From Comamonas denitrificans (GTDB taxonomy: Bacteria; Pseudomonadota; Gammaproteobacteria; Burkholderiales; Burkholderiaceae_C), in assembly GCF_017368815.1 (NCBI RefSeq), contig NZ_JAFNME010000002.1, forward strand, positions 1 to 64,000: 64,000 bases of DNA. The letters are read 5' to 3'. Positions 1-9,308 of the stretch are shown one piece after another (the first letter of the stretch is position 1; the number at the start of each line of letters is the position of its first letter). The notes under the pieces are model-generated. The model saw only the letters and a program-made list of their open reading frames with translations. It was not told the DNA's origin and did no database searches. The position numbers and the translations under genes were made by a program.

Positions 1-146
1 GCTTTGAGCTGGGGCGGGGGCAGGGGAGCATCCCAAGTGCTGGCCTGGGCGGTCAGGGCAGCGGCCGCTGCGCAAGCCACGGCGGTGCGGCGCAGGTGGC
101 GGCGCACAGAATGCTCAGGAGGCTGGGGGCGTGGACGAACAAGCAC
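1..146 (-). CDS. lptD: LPS-assembly protein LptD, N-terminal fragment (partial)
   Basis: The reverse strand is open from the window edge and encodes a signal-peptide-like N-terminus (arginine-rich start, alanine-rich core, then QASTWDAPLPPPQLK). LptD is the outer-membrane beta-barrel that inserts lipopolysaccharide. The identification rests on the secretion signal, the short post-signal segment, which resembles beta-proteobacterial LptD, and divergence from an AmgK-type kinase, a common Comamonadaceae arrangement. The start is uncertain: GTG at 146 or GTG at 107. Only about 48 codons are visible, so the family call is partly contextual. Confidence 0.5.
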   Translation of the reverse strand, partial: MLVRPRPQPPEHSVRRHLRRTAVACAAAAALTAQASTWDAPLPPPQLK

Positions 147-241
147 GGTGGGGAAAATGGTGAACAACGGTGGGAGGCGATCGTGGAGGCGGCCGGGCTG
201 CGCCCAGGGCGCAAAGTGGGTTTGTAGAATGCCGATTATCC

Positions 242-1354
242 ATGAGCACTACCACCCTCCCTCTTCAAAATCACTCCCCCGCCGTTGTTTGGGCGGATTC
301 GCAACGCGCCAGCGCTTTTGCGGCTTGGCTGCAGCGCATTGCGCCAGCCCAAGATTTGCGGCCCGACACGCTGCGCCCGGCTTCGGCCGATGCCAGTTTT
401 CGGCGCTATCTGCGCATTGATACGGGCGCAGGCACCAGCCGCATCGTCATGGATGCGCCGCCCGACAAAGAAAACTGCCGCCCCTTTGTGCAGGTGCAGC
501 AACTGCTGCAGGCCGCCGGTTTGCGCGTGCCCGAAATTTTCGATTGGGACGAGGCCCAGGGCTTCATGTTGCTCTCGGATGTGGGCACGCAGACCTTGAT
601 CGACATCCTGGACGAGCAGCAGCCCCAAGAGGCCCAGGCCTGGTACCGCCACGCCAGCGATTTGCTCTTGCCCTGGCAGCTGTCCTCGCGCCCCGATGTT
701 TTGCCGGCGTACGACGAGGCCCTGCTGCGTCGCGAGCTGCAACTGTTCCCCGATTGGTACATCGCCCAGCATCGCCAGTACACGCTGGATGACAAGCAAA
801 GCGCCACCCTGGCCCAGGCATTCGATCGCATCGTGGCCGAAAACCTAGCCGCGCCCAGCGTATTTGTCCACCGCGACTTTATGACGCGCAACCTCATGGT
901 GCCCACCGACCCGCGCACCCAACCGCTGGCCGTGCTTGATTTTCAGGATGCGGTGTACGGCCCCATCACTTACGACATTGCCAGCCTGCTGCGCGATGCC
1001 TTTATCAGCTGGGACGAGGATTTCGTCATCGACATCACCGTGCGCTACTGGGAAAAAGCCCGCAAGGCCGGCCTGGTGGGCTCAACCAGTGCCAGCGGCT
1101 GGGGCGCAGACTTTGGCGAGTTTTACCGCGCCGTCGAATGGATGGGCCTGCAGCGCCACCTGAAAGTGGCCGGCATTTTTGCCCGGCTGACGCTGCGCGA
1201 TGGCAAGCCCAAATACCTGGCCGATGCGCCGCGCTTTATCCACTACCTGCGCAGCACCTGCAGCCGCTACCGCGAGCTGGGGCCGCTGCTGCGCTTGATT
1301 GACCAGATTGAAAATATCCAGCCGCAAGTGGGCTACGCTTACGGCAGGGTTTAA
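242..1354 (+). CDS. amgK: AmgK-like anomeric sugar kinase (aminoglycoside phosphotransferase fold)
   Basis: A 370-residue kinase of the APH/choline-kinase fold. The Brenner motif VHRDFMTRNLMV and the metal-binding VLDFQDAVYGP are both present. In the AmgK family these enzymes phosphorylate the anomeric hydroxyl of N-acetylmuramic acid and GlcNAc for peptidoglycan recycling, feeding UDP-MurNAc synthesis by MurU. I chose ATG 242 because the upstream in-frame codons look non-coding and the residues from MSTTTLP onward are family-like. It is divergent from lptD. No murU lies downstream; the next gene is rsmE. The substrate is inferred from the family. Confidence 0.75.
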   Translation: MSTTTLPLQNHSPAVVWADSQRASAFAAWLQRIAPAQDLRPDTLRPASADASFRRYLRIDTGAGTSRIVMDAPPDKENCRPFVQVQQLLQAAGLRVPEIFDWDEAQGFMLLSDVGTQTLIDILDEQQPQEAQAWYRHASDLLLPWQLSSRPDVLPAYDEALLRRELQLFPDWYIAQHRQYTLDDKQSATLAQAFDRIVAENLAAPSVFVHRDFMTRNLMVPTDPRTQPLAVLDFQDAVYGPITYDIASLLRDAFISWDEDFVIDITVRYWEKARKAGLVGSTSASGWGADFGEFYRAVEWMGLQRHLKVAGIFARLTLRDGKPKYLADAPRFIHYLRSTCSRYRELGPLLRLIDQIENIQPQVGYAYGRV

Positions 1355-1358
1355 ATTG

Positions 1359-1440
1359 AATAGCTATTTGCGCTTGTAAATAAAGCATTTAACTATATAA
1401 ACATCATTAAAATGATGAAATACAAGCGGTAAACGCTCTT
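1359..1440. repeat. Intergenic hairpin repeat, copy 1
   Basis: Begins just after the amgK stop with TAGCTATTTGCGCTTG and ends with ACAAGCGGTAAACGC in inverted orientation. An inner inverted repeat CATCATT/AATGATG lies at 1402-1417. It belongs to the dispersed family described under findings and probably also acts as a transcript-end structure between amgK and rsmE. Confidence 0.65.
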
Positions 1441-1447
1441 TTTTTAT

Positions 1448-2176
1448 ATGCCCCGCTTTTATTGCCCCTTGCCTTTGGCCGCTGGTGCCCAGTTCGACCT
1501 GCCGGCGGGTGCCGCCCGTCATGTGCAAGTGTTGCGCTTGCAGCCTGGCGATGCCATCATCTTGTTCAACGGCGCTGCTGCCCACGGCCAATGGCAAGCG
1601 CAGATTGTCGAAATGGGCCGCAGCCATGTGCAAGTGCGCCTGGTGGCGCACGAGGCGCTGGAGTGCGAACACCACCGCCCGGTGCATTTGCTGGCCGGCA
1701 TCACCGCCAACGAGCGCATGGATTGGTTGGTAGAAAAAGCCACCGAGCTGGGCGCGGCCAGCCTCACCCCCCTGCTGGCCGAGCGCAGCGTGCTCAAACT
1801 CAAAGGCGAGCGCGGCGAGAAAAAACGCGACCATTGGCAGGCCGTGGCCGTGGCCGCCTGCGAGCAGTGCGGGCGCAACCAGGTGCCGGTCATTCACCCA
1901 GCGGTCACGCTGGCCCAGTGGCTGGCCGATCACCCGCAGCCGCCGCATGAAAGCCGCGCCGTGCTCTCGCTGGCCCCGGGCAGCCGCCCGTTGCTGCAAG
2001 CGGTGCCAGCGGGAGCGGGGCCGGTGGTGCTGCTCTCTGGCCCCGAAGGCGGTTTAAGCCCGCAAGAAGAAGCCGCCGCCTTGGCCGCAGGCTTTGCCCC
2101 GATTACGCTGGGCCCCCGCGTGCTGCGGGCCGAAACTGCGCCCTTGGCGGCGCTGGCCTTGCTCGATCAGGGGTAA
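1448..2176 (+). CDS. rsmE: 16S rRNA m3U1498 methyltransferase RsmE
   Basis: A 242-residue SPOUT methyltransferase that methylates N3 of U1498 in 16S rRNA using S-adenosylmethionine. The N-terminal PUA-like part begins MPRFYCPLPL and contains HVQVLRL. The C-terminal SPOUT knot shows LLSGPEGGLSPQEE, followed by GPRVLRAETAPLAALALL, the cofactor-binding signature of this family. Length is normal for RsmE. The start at 1448 directly follows a T-rich tract that ends the upstream repeat, and no strong Shine-Dalgarno sequence is visible. Its 3' end faces the convergent fmt-def pair. Confidence 0.93.
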   Translation: MPRFYCPLPLAAGAQFDLPAGAARHVQVLRLQPGDAIILFNGAAAHGQWQAQIVEMGRSHVQVRLVAHEALECEHHRPVHLLAGITANERMDWLVEKATELGAASLTPLLAERSVLKLKGERGEKKRDHWQAVAVAACEQCGRNQVPVIHPAVTLAQWLADHPQPPHESRAVLSLAPGSRPLLQAVPAGAGPVVLLSGPEGGLSPQEEAAALAAGFAPITLGPRVLRAETAPLAALALLDQG

Positions 2177-2232
2177 GCGCCGCCCCGGACTGGCGGGGCA
2201 GTGCCAGCGGCCCACCCCGTCACCTGTTCTGC

Positions 2233-3192
2233 TTACGGGCGCTGCAGCTGGCTGCCCACCGGCAGGCTAAAACCGCGCAAAAAATCGCCCGCCGCCAGGC
2301 GCTTGCCCCCGGCGCGTTGCAATTGCGTCAGGCACAAAACGCCGCTGCCACAGGCCACGACCACGCCGTGCGCATCGGCGGCCAGCACTTGGCCGGGCGG
2401 GGCGTTGTGTGCTTGCGCTTGGGCGTGTGCTTGCCAGATTTTTAAGGTCTCTCCGCTGTACTGCGCCGCGCCACCCGGAAACGGGGTGAAGGCCCGCAGC
2501 TTACGTTCCAGCACCTGGGCGCTGTGCGACCAGTCCAGCCAGGCCTCGTCCTTGGCAATCTTGTGGGCGTAGGTGATGCCGTCCAGGGGCTGGGGCGTTT
2601 GCGGCAAGGGGGCGGTTTGCGCTTGCGTGAGGGCTTGCACAATCATCTCGGCCCCCAGCGCGGCCAGTTTGTCGTGCAGACTGGCCGTGGTGTCATCGGG
2701 GGCGATGGGCAGGCGCTCGACCAGGCACATCGCGCCGGTATCCAGGCCCGCATCCATTTGCATGATGGTCACGCCGGTGTGGGCATCGCCCGCTTCAATG
2801 GCCCGGTGGATGGGCGCGGCACCGCGCCAGCGCGGCAGCAAGCTGGCGTGGATGTTCAGGCAGCCCAGCCGGGGCAAATCCAGCACCCACTGCGGCAGCA
2901 GCAGGCCATAGGCGGCCACCACCAGCACATCGAGCTGGGCGGCCTGCAAGGCGGCTTGGCCCGCTTGGGCCTCGTCTGGGTAGTTGCCATCCAAGCGCAG
3001 ACTGCGCGGTTGGGCCACGGGGATACCGTGGGCGATGGCGGTTTGCTTCACGGCCGAGGCTTGCAACTGCAGGCCGCGCCCGGCCGGGCGATCGGGTTGG
3101 GTGAGCACCAAGGGCACGGTAAAGCCCGCCGCCACAATGCGCTCTAGCGCGGTGCTGGCAAATTCCGGCGTACCGGCAAAACCGACCCTCAT
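2233..3192 (-). CDS. fmt: Methionyl-tRNA formyltransferase
   Basis: A 319-residue enzyme that formylates the amino group of methionyl-initiator tRNA with 10-formyl-THF. It starts [13 protein letters not shown], and the catalytic region [20 protein letters not shown] carries the Asn/His pair of formyltransferases, followed by the [10 protein letters not shown] segment. The C-terminal OB-like domain is complete. The start ATG at 3192 overlaps the def stop by four bases (ATGA), so the two are translationally coupled. A longer upstream reading frame exists but runs inside def and was rejected. Confidence 0.95.
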   Translation of the reverse strand: MRVGFAGTPEFASTALERIVAAGFTVPLVLTQPDRPAGRGLQLQASAVKQTAIAHGIPVAQPRSLRLDGNYPDEAQAGQAALQAAQLDVLVVAAYGLLLPQWVLDLPRLGCLNIHASLLPRWRGAAPIHRAIEAGDAHTGVTIMQMDAGLDTGAMCLVERLPIAPDDTTASLHDKLAALGAEMIVQALTQAQTAPLPQTPQPLDGITYAHKIAKDEAWLDWSHSAQVLERKLRAFTPFPGGAAQYSGETLKIWQAHAQAQAHNAPPGQVLAADAHGVVVACGSGVLCLTQLQRAGGKRLAAGDFLRGFSLPVGSQLQRP

Positions 3193-3701
3193 GCTTTGGC
3201 CGCTTCTTTTTGTTGCTTGATCAGCTTGGTTTTGATGCGGTTGCGCTTGAGTGGCGAGAGGTATTCGACAAACACCTTGCCCATCAGGTGGTCCATCTCG
3301 TGCTGAATGCAAATGGCCAGCAGTTCTGTGGCGGCAATGTCGCGGCTGACACCGTTTTCGTCCAGCGCCCGCACGGTGACGGCGCTGTGGCGCTCGACCC
3401 CGTCGTAAATGCCGGGCACGGACAGGCAGCCTTCTTCATTGATCTGCGTTTCATCGCTGGCCCAAACGATTTCGGGATTGATCAGCACCAGCGGCTGGTC
3501 GCGCTCTTGCGAAACGTCGATGACGATGAGCCGCTCGTGAAAATCCACTTGCGTGGCCGCCAAGCCAATGCCGTGCGCGTCGTACATGGTCTCGAACATG
3601 TCGGCAATTTGCGCACGGATGCGCGCATCAACCTGGGCCACGGGGGTTGCGACTTTGTGCAAGCGCGGATCGGGATACGAAAGAATAGGGAGCAGTGCCA
3701 T
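3189..3701 (-). CDS. def: Peptide deformylase
   Basis: A 170-residue metalloprotease that removes the N-terminal formyl group from nascent proteins. All three family motifs are visible: [18 protein letters not shown] (metal-ligand Cys) and [10 protein letters not shown] (HEMDH, two metal-ligand His and catalytic Glu). I chose the start [14 protein letters not shown] at 3701 rather than a start five codons upstream because families begin here. It is the first gene of the def-fmt unit and is divergent from the LysM-protein gene. Confidence 0.95.
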   Translation of the reverse strand: MALLPILSYPDPRLHKVATPVAQVDARIRAQIADMFETMYDAHGIGLAATQVDFHERLIVIDVSQERDQPLVLINPEIVWASDETQINEEGCLSVPGIYDGVERHSAVTVRALDENGVSRDIAATELLAICIQHEMDHLMGKVFVEYLSPLKRNRIKTKLIKQQKEAAKA

Positions 3702-3886
3702 AACAGTTTCAAACAAATACTGTCGTTATTTTGGCCACTTTCCCCACAGGATGCAGAAACTGACCCGGATAATCATTGCCCTATCTGGGCCTTGCCCACA
3801 GAATCTGCGGTTGCTCTGTTGCAACGGACCCTGTGTATGCACGCGTTTTTGTCGCCGTTGTGAGTTTGCTAAGGAAAGAAAATTCG

Positions 3887-5092
3887 ATGAAAGCCATTGC
3901 CTCTACGTGCGCACTGTCCATCGTTGCCGCTGTCTGCGCCGGCAACGCCGGGGCGCAAAGCCACCCGGTCACCGCCCAGCAACAAGCCATTGCCCAGCAA
4001 GTGGCGCAACAAGGGGTGCCGCTTTCGGCTTTGGCGGCCAACGCCCCCGACAGCTACACCGTGCGCAAGGGCGATACGCTGTGGCGCATCTCTGGCCTGT
4101 TTTTGCGCCAGCCTTGGCGCTGGCCCGAGCTGTGGGGCATGAATATGCAGGCCATTGCCAACCCCCACCGCATTTACCCTGGCCAAACCCTGTACCTGGA
4201 GCGCAGTGGTGGCTACGCCCGCCTGCGCACCAGCCGCAGTGGCAATGAAACCGTCAAGCTGTCGCCGCGCGTGCGCTCAGAAAGTCTGGCCGATCTGGCC
4301 ATTCCCACCATCCAGATGCATTTGATCGAGCCCTTCCTGGCCGAACCCCTGATCGTGCAAGAGCTGACCTTGCAGCAGGCCCCACGCCTGATTGCCAGCG
4401 CGGATGAGCGCCTCTTGATGAGCCCGGGCGATGAGGTCTATGCCCGTGGCCCGACGGGCCAGCCCTTTGTTGCGCTGGATGACGACCAGCGCCTGTACCG
4501 CGTATTTCGCGATGCCAAGCCGCTCAAAGACCCGCTCACCCAAGAAGTGCTGGGCTACGAGGCGCAGTACCTGGGCAAGGTCGAGCTGCAAGCGCCGGAA
4601 ACCCCCGTCAGCGCTGCCGCCACGCCCGAGGCTGCCAATACCGAAACGGCCAAGGCCGCCGAGCTCGCCTACACCCCGGCCATCTTGCATGTCGCGCAAG
4701 TGAAAGAAGAAATGCGCCCAGGCGACCGCCTGTTGCCGGAGCCGCCGCGCCAGTACCACAGCTTTACCCCGCACGCGCCCGCAGACCCCGTGGAGGCGCG
4801 GGTGGTCAGCCTGTACACCAGCAACGCCTTGCGCTATGGCACCGAAAACCAGGTGGTCAGCATTAACAAAGGCGAGGTCGATGGCATGGAGCCGGGCATG
4901 GTGCTGTCGCTGATCTCGCAAGGCCGCCAGATGCTCGATAAAACCGAAGGCCGCAAAGACAAAGTGCAACTGCCCGACCAGGCCAACGGCACGGGCATGG
5001 TGTTTCGCGTGTTTGACCGCATCTCCTACGTCTTGGTGATGGACGTGCGCCGAGGCGTGTTGGTGGGCGACAAGCTCATCAACCCCCAGTAA
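3887..5092 (+). CDS. LysM-domain peptidoglycan-binding periplasmic protein
   Basis: A 401-residue exported protein. Residues 1-24 form a signal peptide (MKAIASTCALSIVAAVCAG... ending AGA). A LysM domain follows at about 45-100 (YTVRKGDTLWRISGLFL to PHRIYPGQTLYLE); LysM binds N-acetylglucosamine-containing glycans. The remaining 300 residues are a conserved Burkholderiales domain of unknown function ending MDVRRGVLVGDKLINPQ. The ribosome site AAGGAAAG sits just before ATG 3887. The order def, LysM protein, dprA is conserved in Burkholderiales; the link of this protein to DprA is unexplained. Confidence 0.85.
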   Translation: MKAIASTCALSIVAAVCAGNAGAQSHPVTAQQQAIAQQVAQQGVPLSALAANAPDSYTVRKGDTLWRISGLFLRQPWRWPELWGMNMQAIANPHRIYPGQTLYLERSGGYARLRTSRSGNETVKLSPRVRSESLADLAIPTIQMHLIEPFLAEPLIVQELTLQQAPRLIASADERLLMSPGDEVYARGPTGQPFVALDDDQRLYRVFRDAKPLKDPLTQEVLGYEAQYLGKVELQAPETPVSAAATPEAANTETAKAAELAYTPAILHVAQVKEEMRPGDRLLPEPPRQYHSFTPHAPADPVEARVVSLYTSNALRYGTENQVVSINKGEVDGMEPGMVLSLISQGRQMLDKTEGRKDKVQLPDQANGTGMVFRVFDRISYVLVMDVRRGVLVGDKLINPQ

Positions 5093-5116
5093 CACCGGCC
5101 CCCGCCGCGCTTGGCC

Positions 5117-6331
5117 ATGGTGGTTGCGCAATGGGATGCACAGGAGCTGGCCGCTTGGCTGCGCCTGTTGCTGACCCCCAGCATTGGCAATGCCAGCGCG
5201 CGCCGCCTGCTGGCCCGGTTTGGCGGGCCCGAGCAGATTTTTGCGGCACCGCGTGCAGCCTGGGAGGCGTGCATCACCGCCCGGCAAGCGAGCCACCTGG
5301 GCCAGTTGCCCGAGCAGTTTGCCCAACGCTGCTCTGCAGCGTGGGCCTGGCTGCACAATGCCCCAGCCGGGGTGGGGCGCGACATCATCACCCTGGCCGA
5401 CCCGCGCTACCCGCCCAGCCTGCTGCAAATTGAAGACCCGCCGCTGCTGCTGTACGTGCAGGGCCACCCTGGCGTGTTGGCCCACCGTGGTGGCCCCTTG
5501 GTGCAGATGGCGCAGTGCTTGGCCATTGTTGGCTCACGCCACCCGACGGCGCAAGGCAGCAGCAACGCCCATGCCTTTGCCCACAATCTGGTGCAGCAAG
5601 GCTGGACCGTGGTTTCGGGTTTGGCCGCCGGGATTGATGCGGCGGCCCATGCCGGTGCCTTGGCAGCGGTGCCCCACGGCACCACCGCCTTGGCCACCAT
5701 TGCGGTGGTCGGCACGGGCTTGGACCAAATCTACCCCCGTCAGCACCAAGCACTGGCGCAAGGCATCGCCCAACACGGTTTGATTCTGAGCGAATTTCCT
5801 TTGGGCACGCCGCCGCTGGCGGCCAACTTTCCCAAACGCAACCGCATCATCGCGGGTCTGTCGTGCGGCACCTTGGTGGTGGAGGCGGCCCTGGCTTCTG
5901 GCTCTTTAATTACCGCCCGCTTGGCCAGCGAGCAAGGGCGCGAGGTGTTTGCCATTCCTGGTTCCATTCACGCCCCGCAGGCCAAGGGGTGCCATGCCTT
6001 GATTCGGCAAGGGGCCAAACTGGTCGAAACCGCCCAAGATATTCTGGAAGAGCTGACCAGCTTGCCGCGCACCCAGGCCTTGGCCCACACGGCGGCTTTG
6101 CCGCTGGCGCCACCGGTGCCAGCGGCACCGTCCTTGGCCGTGGCCCGCTGCACGGCCGAGCAAGCCAGCTTGTTGGAGGCGCTGGGCTTTGATCCTGTGG
6201 GCCTGGATGCCCTGGCCGCCCGCACGGGTTGGAGCGCTGCGCTGTTGCAAGCACAGCTGCTGGAACTGGAGCTCGAAGGCCTGGTCGCCAGCTTGCCAGG
6301 CGGCCTGTTTCAGCGCATGGCGCAGTCGTAA
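5117..6331 (+). CDS. dprA: DNA-processing protein DprA
   Basis: A 404-residue protein that loads RecA on incoming single-stranded DNA during natural transformation. The Rossmann-like core has IVGSRHPTAQG, VSGLAAGIDAAAHAGAL, VVGTGLDQIYPRQH, EFPLGTPPLAANFPKRNRI and SGSLITARLASEQGREVFAIPG, all DprA signatures. A C-terminal winged-helix (about 340-400) is also present. ATG 5117 is preferred; TTG 5111 is possible. Presence of dprA together with a type IV pilin in this window is compatible with natural competence, which is inference. Confidence 0.94.
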   Translation: MVVAQWDAQELAAWLRLLLTPSIGNASARRLLARFGGPEQIFAAPRAAWEACITARQASHLGQLPEQFAQRCSAAWAWLHNAPAGVGRDIITLADPRYPPSLLQIEDPPLLLYVQGHPGVLAHRGGPLVQMAQCLAIVGSRHPTAQGSSNAHAFAHNLVQQGWTVVSGLAAGIDAAAHAGALAAVPHGTTALATIAVVGTGLDQIYPRQHQALAQGIAQHGLILSEFPLGTPPLAANFPKRNRIIAGLSCGTLVVEAALASGSLITARLASEQGREVFAIPGSIHAPQAKGCHALIRQGAKLVETAQDILEELTSLPRTQALAHTAALPLAPPVPAAPSLAVARCTAEQASLLEALGFDPVGLDALAARTGWSAALLQAQLLELELEGLVASLPGGLFQRMAQS

Positions 6332-6511
6332 CCCTTGTTTTGTTTTCTCGTTGTTGCATACGGTAAGATTTTTTCATCTTCGATAAGATACACCCCCTAT
6401 GAAACCTCCTCCCTCGCGCCCGTGTGCGCTACGTGTTAATTTTTTTTCACCTTCTTTGGCTACTGCAGCCACTCCCCCTCTTTTCTTTAGCCCCTTGGCA
6501 GGAGGCCACGC
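6332..6511 (+). promoter_or_regulatory. terC leader region with a possible 41-codon leader ORF
   Basis: The 180 bp between dprA and the TerC gene hold an A+T-rich segment (6355-6390, repeated AAGAT/ATCTT half-sites) that could contain the promoter. A 41-codon open frame from ATG 6399 ends at TGA 6522-6524, overlapping the TerC start at 6512. No Shine-Dalgarno precedes ATG 6399, while GGCAGGAGG precedes the TerC start. I do not see a recognisable yybP-ykoY manganese riboswitch. Confidence 0.3.
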
Positions 6512-8065
6512 ATGGATGCGCTGAGCCTGGCCTGGGTGTCTGACCCTTCGATTTGGTTGGGGCTTTTAACCCTGATCGTGCTGGAGATTGTCCTGGGGGT
6601 GGACAACCTGGTCTTCATCGCCATCTTGGCGGACAAACTCCCCCCGGAACAACGCGACCGCGCCCGCGTCATTGGCCTGACCTTGGCCCTGCTCATGCGC
6701 CTGGGGTTGCTGTCCATCGTCTCGTGGTTGGTCACACTGACCACGCCGCTGTTCTCGATTGGCGCGCTCGATTTTTCCGGGCGCTCGCTCATCTTGCTGG
6801 TGGGTGGCCTGTTCCTGCTGTTCAAGGCCACCACGGAGCTGCACGAGCGCCTGGAAGGGGTCAGCCACACCCACAATGGGCCCCGCGTTTGGGCCAGTTT
6901 TTCGGTTGTGGTCACGCAAATCGTGCTGTTGGACGCGGTGTTCTCGCTCGATTCGGTCATCACCGCCGTGGGCATGGTCGATCACCTGCCGGTGATGGTG
7001 GCGGCGGTCATCATTGCCATGGGCGTGATGCTGCTGGCCTCCAAGCCGCTGACCGATTTTGTCAATGCCCACCCCACCGTGGTCGTGCTGTGCCTGAGCT
7101 TTTTGCTCATGATCGGCCTGAGCCTGCTGGCCGAAGGCCTGGGCTTTCACATGCCCAAGGGCTACCTGTATGCGGCCATTGGCTTCTCGATCATGATCGA
7201 GTTCTTCAACCAATGGGCCCAGCGCAACCTGCGCCGCTACCAGGCGCGCATTCCCTTACGCGAGCGCACCGCCAACTCCATTTTGCGCATGCTGGGGGGC
7301 CGCTCTAGCGCCAGCGCCACTGGCGATGGCCATGGCCCCGTCGGTGCCGAAGAGGCACAGCAGGCCTTTGGCCAGCAAGAGCGCCACATGGTCAGCGGCG
7401 TGCTCTCGCTGGCCGAGCGCAGTGTGCAATCGGTCATGACACCGCGTTCCGACATTGAATGGATCGACCTGGAGCAAGACAGCGCGGCCCTGCGCGAGCA
7501 ATTGCTGCAGGCCCGCCACGGCCTGTTCCCCGTGGCCAGCGGAGAGCTGGACAAGCTCAGCGGCGTGGCCCGCGCCCGCGATCTGTTGGCCGATGTGCTG
7601 GCAACCGGGTCGATTGATTTAAGCCGCAGCCTGCGCCAGCCGCTGGTGGTGCCGACCTCGGTGAACGTGATCAAGCTGGTGGAGCAAATGCGCCATTCGC
7701 GGGCGCAAATTGCGCTGGTCAGTGATGAGTTTGGCTCTATTTTGGGCCTGGTCACGCCCATCGACTTGCTCGAAGCCATTGCCGGCGAATTCCCGGAAGA
7801 GGGTGAACTGCCCGATATCCAGCCCCAGGCCCCCGGTCACTGGGTGGTGGATGGCCAGGTGGATTTGCACGCGCTGGAGACGGCGACCGAAATCTACACC
7901 CTGGCGCACAGCGAGGACTACAGCACCTTGGCGGGCTTTTTGCTGGACCATCTGGAGCAGTTGCCCGCCGTGGGCCAGGTGGTGGAGGCCGAAGGCCTGC
8001 GCTTTGAAGTGCTGGAAATGGACAAGCGCCGCATTGCCCTGGTGGATGTGCGGCGAATTACATAG
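6512..8065 (+). CDS. TerC-family membrane protein with CBS and CorC/HlyC domains
   Basis: A 517-residue inner-membrane protein. The TerC part (about 1-235) carries [21 protein letters not shown], with the acidic residues expected of a metal transporter, and about seven hydrophobic segments. It is followed by a CBS pair ([14 protein letters not shown] to about 410) and a C-terminal CorC/HlyC domain ([14 protein letters not shown] to the end). Proteins of this architecture (YegH/YoaE type) are linked to manganese export or to metal loading of exported proteins; the substrate here is inferred. A strong ribosome site GGCAGGAGG precedes ATG 6512. The TAG stop is the first three bases of the downstream repeat. 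Confidence 0.9.
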   Translation: MDALSLAWVSDPSIWLGLLTLIVLEIVLGVDNLVFIAILADKLPPEQRDRARVIGLTLALLMRLGLLSIVSWLVTLTTPLFSIGALDFSGRSLILLVGGLFLLFKATTELHERLEGVSHTHNGPRVWASFSVVVTQIVLLDAVFSLDSVITAVGMVDHLPVMVAAVIIAMGVMLLASKPLTDFVNAHPTVVVLCLSFLLMIGLSLLAEGLGFHMPKGYLYAAIGFSIMIEFFNQWAQRNLRRYQARIPLRERTANSILRMLGGRSSASATGDGHGPVGAEEAQQAFGQQERHMVSGVLSLAERSVQSVMTPRSDIEWIDLEQDSAALREQLLQARHGLFPVASGELDKLSGVARARDLLADVLATGSIDLSRSLRQPLVVPTSVNVIKLVEQMRHSRAQIALVSDEFGSILGLVTPIDLLEAIAGEFPEEGELPDIQPQAPGHWVVDGQVDLHALETATEIYTLAHSEDYSTLAGFLLDHLEQLPAVGQVVEAEGLRFEVLEMDKRRIALVDVRRIT

Positions 8066-8141
8066 CTTATTGCGCTTAATTCACGCCATATTTTTGATAT
8101 TTAACCAAAAATATGGCGTATTACAAGCGCAAGCAGCTATA
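8063..8141. repeat. Intergenic hairpin repeat, copy 2 (between convergent genes)
   Basis: TAGCTTATTGCGCTTAA at the left and TTACAAGCGCAAGCAGCTA at the right flank an inner inverted repeat ACGCCATATTTTTG/CAAAAATATGGCGT. It separates convergent terC-like and corA genes, supplies the terC stop codon, and should work as a two-way terminator. Confidence 0.7.
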
Positions 8142-9128
8142 TTATTTCAACCATCCGCGCCGCCGGAAATACATCATGGGGCCGACGGCACTGGCCACCA
8201 TCAGCAAGAGGACGTACACGTAGCCGTATTTCCATTCCAGCTCGGGCATGAAGCGAAAGTTCATGCCGTACACGCTGGCAATCAGCGTGGGCGGCAGCAG
8301 CGCCACGCTGGCCACCGAGAAGATTTTGATGATCTTGTTCTGGTTGATGTTCAAAAAACCCACCAGCGCGTCCATCAGGAAGTTGATCTTGTCGAACAAA
8401 AACTGCGTGTGGCTGTCCAGCGATTCAATGTCGCGCAGGATTTGGCGCGCATCCTCGAACTGCTCGGCATCCAGCATCTTGCTGCGCATCATGAAGCTGA
8501 CGGCGCGGCGCGTGTCCAGCATGTTGCGGCGCACGCGCCCGTTCAAGTTTTCCTGCCAGGCAATGTCGGCCAGCACTTCTTGGGCATAGGTGTCGGTGAT
8601 GCTGCCCTCCAGCACCTGGGCGCTGACCTTTTTCAGATCGTCGTAAATGCCTTCCAGCGCATCGGCGGAATATTCCACGTCGGCATCAAACAGCGCCAGC
8701 AGCACATCCTTGGCATCGTCAATCAGGCCGGGCACGCGCCGCGCGCGCATGCGCAGCAGGCGAAACACGGGGATGTCTTCATCGCGAATCGAAAACAGCA
8801 CGCCGCAGCTTTTGAGCTCGGTGTTGCGCTGGTTCAAGATGAACGCCACGCGCACGCTGCGGCTTTCGTCTTCGTCGTCGATCAAAAAGTCGCTGCGAAT
8901 GTGCTGCTCGCCGTTGTCTTCTTCGTAAAAGCGGGCCGATTCTTCGATGTCCTCGCCGGTGGCATCTTCGGGAATGGACAGACCATAGTGCTGCTTGACC
9001 CAGCGTTTTTCTTCGCGTGTGGGCGACTCCATGTCCACCCAAATGGGCTGCAGCTGCTCCAGATCGCTGAGTTGGTCGATTTCAACTTGAACCAGCCGTC
9101 CGTTGGACAGGGTAAAGACGTTGAGCAT
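8142..9128 (-). CDS. corA: CorA-type magnesium/cobalt transporter
   Basis: A 328-residue channel of the CorA family. The C-terminal two transmembrane helices are joined by the signature YGMNFRFMPELEWKYGY (GMN filter plus MPEL loop), preceded by the long cytoplasmic helical funnel. CorA mediates Mg2+ influx and may pass Co2+ or Ni2+. I chose the start MLNVFTLSNGRLVQ at 9128, which has GGAGAG upstream; the longer frame adds 60 residues without family resemblance. The 180 bp upstream (9129-9308) separate it from the LysR gene; I see no known magnesium riboswitch there. Confidence 0.93.
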   Translation of the reverse strand: MLNVFTLSNGRLVQVEIDQLSDLEQLQPIWVDMESPTREEKRWVKQHYGLSIPEDATGEDIEESARFYEEDNGEQHIRSDFLIDDEDESRSVRVAFILNQRNTELKSCGVLFSIRDEDIPVFRLLRMRARRVPGLIDDAKDVLLALFDADVEYSADALEGIYDDLKKVSAQVLEGSITDTYAQEVLADIAWQENLNGRVRRNMLDTRRAVSFMMRSKMLDAEQFEDARQILRDIESLDSHTQFLFDKINFLMDALVGFLNINQNKIIKIFSVASVALLPPTLIASVYGMNFRFMPELEWKYGYVYVLLLMVASAVGPMMYFRRRGWLK

Positions 9129-9308
9129 GGCGCTCTCCTCCAAGGCTGTGAGAGAGTGAGGAAAAAAGGGGCAAGGGGGCGAAAAGGTGAATGCGCTTCC
9201 CAGACCCCGTGCAACCATGCGCCAAGAGCCTAGGAAGCTACCAACTGGGGTAGGGATCCATGGTGAGTTCTCTAAACAAGCTCGAACAATTTCCGAGTAA
9301 ACCCGCAA

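Noticed and set aside
4-420. Open frame of 138 codons at the left edge
   Set aside because: It overlaps the AmgK start and the antisense lptD N-terminus, has low-complexity residues, and matches no family; it is a shadow frame in GC-rich DNA.
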